This document shows positions 13,921 to 16,132 of a stretch of 16,132 nt of DNA, piece by piece (positions within the stretch are counted from its first letter, which is position 1; the number at the start of each line of letters is the position of its first letter). Source of the DNA: JBGTGT01 sp051439375. GTDB taxonomy: Bacteria; Cyanobacteriota; Cyanobacteriia; Cyanobacteriales; Microcystaceae. The notes below the pieces were generated by a model. That model worked only from the letters and a program-made list of their open reading frames with translations. It did no database searches and had not been told where the DNA came from. The stretch spans positions 1 through 16,132 of the forward strand of contig JBFRWB010000146.1 in the NCBI GenBank assembly GCA_051439375.1. Reading direction: 5' to 3'. Position numbers and translations under genes: made by a program.

Positions 13921-15324
13921 TTAAAGTTGCTTGACTTCAGAGACTAAATCAGAGACAACCTTTTGTGCGCTACCAAATAGCATCATGGTTTTATCTTCGT
14001 AGAAAAGCTCATTATCCACACCAGCAAACCCCGTATTTAAGCTACGTTTAATCACGATGGTATGTTGGGCTTTATCCACATCTAAGATAGGCATTCCGTA
14101 AATAGGACTGGCTTTATCATGGTGTGCAGCCGGGTTAACCACATCATTTGCCCCAATAACTAATGCAACATCCGTTCTATCAAATTCGGGGTTAATGTCG
14201 TCCATGTCATAGAGTTGGGAATAGGGAACATTTGCCTCAGCCAGTAACACATTCATGTGGCCGGGCATCCGTCCCGCTACGGGATGAATGGCATATTTAA
14301 CTTCTACACCCATTTTTTCCAAATTTTCCGCTAATTCTCGCACAGAGTGTTGCGCTTGCGCCACCGCCATCCCATATCCGGGGACAATAACCACAGAACG
14401 AGCATAGCCTAACATCATAGCCCCTTCTTCTGCATCGATAGACTTAGCGGTTTTATCTGTACCCCCTGCTACACCACCGGCTGCTGTACCTTCTGCTGTG
14501 CCAAATGCACCAAAAAGCACACTAAATAGGGAGCGATTCATGGCTTTACACATGATTTCGGTTAAAATAATCCCCGATGCTCCCACTAACGCCCCGGCAA
14601 TAATCAGCATATTGTTGAAGAGGATAAACCCGGCTGCGGATGCTGCTAACCCAGAAAATGAGTTTAATAGGGAGATAACCACAGGCATATCGCCTCCACC
14701 GATGGGAAGAACGAAGAGAACCCCAAATACCAAGGATAAACCGATTAAGGCGTAAAATATTGTGGTTTCTGTGGGATGCAACATCAAGTAACCACTGCCG
14801 ACAAAGAAGCTGGTAAACAGAAGAATATTAAAGGGTTGTTGTAAGGGAAAGGTAACAGGAGAACCTGATACAATGCCCTGTAATTTACCAAAGGCGAGTA
14901 AACTGCCAGTAAAGGTGACACCACCGATTAAAATTCCTAAAATAATCACCAATAGGGTGTCAAAAGACATAGTTAAACCATTGGTAAGTAGTCTTTCATA
15001 TTCCCCAACCGCAATTAAGGCACTGGCAGCACCGCCTAAACCGTTGAAAATACCGACCATTTGGGGCATAGCGGTCATTTCTACCTTCTGAGCCGTAATT
15101 GCGCCAATAATTGAGCCAATAACTACGCCAATCAAAATCATGGTGTAGTTTAACACCCCTTGATTAAGCAAAGTTGCAATAATAGCAATGAGCATCCCAA
15201 TCGAGGCGATAACATTCCCTTGACGGGCAGTAGCGGGAGAACCCAGCTTTTTTAGCCCTACAATAAACAAGGATGCAGCTAAGAGATAGGCTAATTCAAT
15301 ACCTGTAAAAAGAGAACTATTCAT
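13921..15324 (-). CDS. pntB: NAD(P) transhydrogenase subunit beta
   Basis: Beta subunit of the proton-translocating transhydrogenase, which couples hydride transfer between NADH and NADP+ to proton movement across the membrane. At 467 residues it has the usual length. Residues 1-260 hold about nine hydrophobic segments (dII, for example 8-26, 38-56, 60-80, 90-106, 120-148, 165-182, 188-208, 215-235 and 238-258). Residues 290-467 are the NADP(H)-binding dIII domain: VPGYGMAVAQAQH (314-326), AGRMPGHMNVLLAEA (350-364), DVALVIGANDVVNPAAH (385-401) and KRSLNTGFAGVDNELF (426-441). Its ATG overlaps the stop of the preceding small alpha gene in an ATGA arrangement, with AAGGAAG 8-9 nt upstream, so the two are translationally coupled. 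Followed by a strong terminator. Confidence 0.97.
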   Translation of the reverse strand: MNSSLFTGIELAYLLAASLFIVGLKKLGSPATARQGNVIASIGMLIAIIATLLNQGVLNYTMILIGVVIGSIIGAITAQKVEMTAMPQMVGIFNGLGGAASALIAVGEYERLLTNGLTMSFDTLLVIILGILIGGVTFTGSLLAFGKLQGIVSGSPVTFPLQQPFNILLFTSFFVGSGYLMLHPTETTIFYALIGLSLVFGVLFVLPIGGGDMPVVISLLNSFSGLAASAAGFILFNNMLIIAGALVGASGIILTEIMCKAMNRSLFSVLFGAFGTAEGTAAGGVAGGTDKTAKSIDAEEGAMMLGYARSVVIVPGYGMAVAQAQHSVRELAENLEKMGVEVKYAIHPVAGRMPGHMNVLLAEANVPYSQLYDMDDINPEFDRTDVALVIGANDVVNPAAHHDKASPIYGMPILDVDKAQHTIVIKRSLNTGFAGVDNELFYEDKTMMLFGSAQKVVSDLVSEVKQL

Positions 15325-15614
15325 CGGGTTGCTTCCTTTTTCTTGAACATTTGTAACATACGGTCGGTAACGAGAAAGCCACCTACAACATTAACCATTG
15401 CGAGAATAACGGCAATTAAGCCTAAAATCACAGTTAAGTTCCATGTTTGGACTCCTGCGATTAATAATGCTCCTACAACGGCAATTCCAGAGATGGCATT
15501 CGCTCCAGACATGAGGGGAGTGTGTAACGTGGGTGGCACTTTGTTAATGACTTCAAAGCCAACAAAGGAAGCCAAAACAAAGACCACTAAGCCTGTTAAT
15601 AGTTCTGTACTCAT
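15321..15614 (-). CDS. pntAC: NAD(P) transhydrogenase small alpha subunit (membrane part)
   Basis: A 97-residue protein corresponding to the membrane (dII) portion of the alpha chain. It has three hydrophobic segments at about 3-22, 33-55 and 62-86, with the conserved GFEVINKVPPTLHTPLMSGANAISGI block (19-44). In cyanobacteria and in Rhodospirillum rubrum alpha is split into a soluble NAD-binding part and this short membrane part; E. coli has them fused. It overlaps pntB by 4 nt (ATGA). A gap of 105 nt separates it from the large alpha gene, filled with heptamer repeats that begin 7 nt upstream of the ATG. No good Shine-Dalgarno is visible there (only AAGAAAA), which is unusual within an operon. 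Confidence 0.95.
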   Translation of the reverse strand: MSTELLTGLVVFVLASFVGFEVINKVPPTLHTPLMSGANAISGIAVVGALLIAGVQTWNLTVILGLIAVILAMVNVVGGFLVTDRMLQMFKKKEATR

Positions 15615-15620
15615 TTTTCT

Positions 15621-15676
15621 TAGGTTTTAGGTTTTAGGTTCTAGGTTTTAGGTTCTAGGTTTTAGGTTCTAGGTTC
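15621..15676. repeat. Eight tandem heptamers (TAGGTTY) in the pnt intergenic spacer
   Basis: Positions 15621-15676 are eight contiguous copies of TAGGTTT or TAGGTTC, in the order T,T,C,T,C,T,C,C at the last base. They lie within the 105-nt gap between the two alpha-subunit genes. The pattern is that of cyanobacterial short tandemly repeated repeats. Confidence 0.95.
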
Positions 15677-15697
15677 TGAGTTTTAATATATAAAAAC

Positions 15698-15728
15698 CTC
15701 ATACCTCGCACCTCATACCTCACACCTG
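15698..15728. repeat. Degenerate heptamers of opposite orientation (ACCTCAT-like)
   Basis: ACCTCAT, ACCTCGC, ACCTCAT, ACCTCAC and ACCTGAA follow one another directly (about 15695-15729), the last overlapping the large alpha gene's stop region. They share the AGGT core with the array at 15621 but in inverse orientation. AGGT-TGAG-TTTT on one side can pair with AAAA-CTCA-ACCT on the other, with small bulges, forming a hairpin around 15671-15700. Confidence 0.7.
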
Positions 15729-16132
15729 AACTGTTTGATTTAAGAGGCTTTTGACTCGTTCATTGCGAATTGCGCCGTCATAGGTGACGCAAGCTTCATC
15801 AATGATGTCATCCTCAAAATCAAGGTTTAACTCGCCTTCTGGGGCTAATAACAGCAAGAGGGTTTGCAGATTTTTGGCGTAGGTTTGACTGGCATTGACG
15901 GCCAGAGTAGAAGGTAAATTAACCGTACCAATGATAGTGACACCATTATGGTGAATATTCTTACCTGCTTCAGTAAAGGCACAGTTTCCGCCTTGTTCTG
16001 CTGCTAAATCAACAACAACAGACCCTGCTTTCAGGCTTTCCACCATCTCTTCAGTGACTAAAACAGGGGCTTTTTTGCCAGGGACTTGTGCGGTGGTAAT
16101 GACAACATCAAAACGGCCAATATTGTCTTTAA
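15720..16132 (-). CDS. pntAA: NAD(P) transhydrogenase large alpha subunit, C-terminal part
   Basis: The last 136 codons of the NAD-binding (dI) alpha subunit; the frame is open to the right edge, so the start lies outside the window. Visible blocks are VVITTAQVPGKKAPVLVTEEMVESLKAGSVVVDLAAEQGGNCAFTE, written here across residues 9-54 of the fragment, and GVTIIGTVNLPSTLAVNASQTYAKNL, both typical of alanine dehydrogenase/transhydrogenase dI domains. The fragment ends at VKSLLNQTVQV, consistent with the split-alpha form in which the membrane part is a separate gene. Its stop lies 105 nt before the small alpha subunit. Alanine dehydrogenase is excluded by the neighbours and by the AQVPGKKAP sequence. 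Confidence 0.93.
   Translation of the reverse strand, partial: KDNIGRFDVVITTAQVPGKKAPVLVTEEMVESLKAGSVVVDLAAEQGGNCAFTEAGKNIHHNGVTIIGTVNLPSTLAVNASQTYAKNLQTLLLLLAPEGELNLDFEDDIIDEACVTYDGAIRNERVKSLLNQTVQV

Noticed and set aside
15343..15630. Open frame of 95 codons opposite pntAC
   Set aside because: It is antisense to a clearly conserved membrane subunit, and has no start signal or motif of its own.
15621..15729. CRISPR or telomere-like array
   Set aside because: The heptamers have no unique spacers, the arrays are short, and they sit between two subunits of one operon.

Overview
The window looks like chromosomal DNA of a unicellular or colonial cyanobacterium of the Crocosphaera/Cyanothece type (inference). 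The base composition is AT-rich. The HIP1 octamer GCGATCGC occurs three times (1910, 10286, 12492). Two pentapeptide-repeat genes, a three-subunit pnt operon with split alpha chain, and several cyanobacterial accessory families (an LpxB-related protein, an Rpn-type nuclease with an RQEG repeat tail, a GHL10 lipoprotein) fit that assignment. I see no rRNA, tRNA, CRISPR array, prophage or intact insertion sequence.

Layout. (1) 1-560: the 3' part of a pentapeptide-repeat gene on the + strand. Its proline-rich linker is preceded by a run of 15 A and a run of 11 C, with a frame break. (2) 611-2944, minus strand: a small PD-(D/E)XK-like hypothetical protein, a GHL10-type glycoside hydrolase-like lipoprotein, and a secreted pentapeptide-repeat protein. 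(3) 3041-4735, plus strand: a short coiled-coil gene split into two overlapping frames, a YraN/UPF0102 nuclease-like protein, and a zinc-ribbon class I methyltransferase with its own likely promoter. (4) 4862-12228, minus strand: an MscS-family channel, a TPR plus outer-membrane beta-barrel protein, pyruvate kinase, an LpxB-related glycosyltransferase-like protein, and the Rpn-family nuclease. (5) 12422-13828, plus strand: class II fumarase. (6) 13921 to the right edge, minus strand: pntB, the small alpha subunit, and the C-terminal part of the large alpha subunit, which runs off the window.

How the genes relate. Core metabolism is represented by pyruvate kinase (lower glycolysis), fumarase (TCA) and the proton-translocating transhydrogenase (NADH/NADPH balance). 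MscS, the beta-barrel protein, the GHL10 lipoprotein and the LpxB-related protein are envelope functions. Most units are separated by recognisable hairpins or promoters, so the arrangement looks like independent transcription units rather than one pathway cluster; pnt is the only clear operon.

Nothing here is a convincing new multi-gene system. The parts most worth a second look are small-scale: the homopolymer frame break at the left edge, the split coiled-coil gene at 3041-3378, the in-frame 12-bp minisatellite in the Rpn-type gene, and the heptamer repeats inside the pnt operon. A TIR-bounded 103-nt segment at 4745-4849 and a 24-bp dyad near 9977-10000 are lesser candidates.
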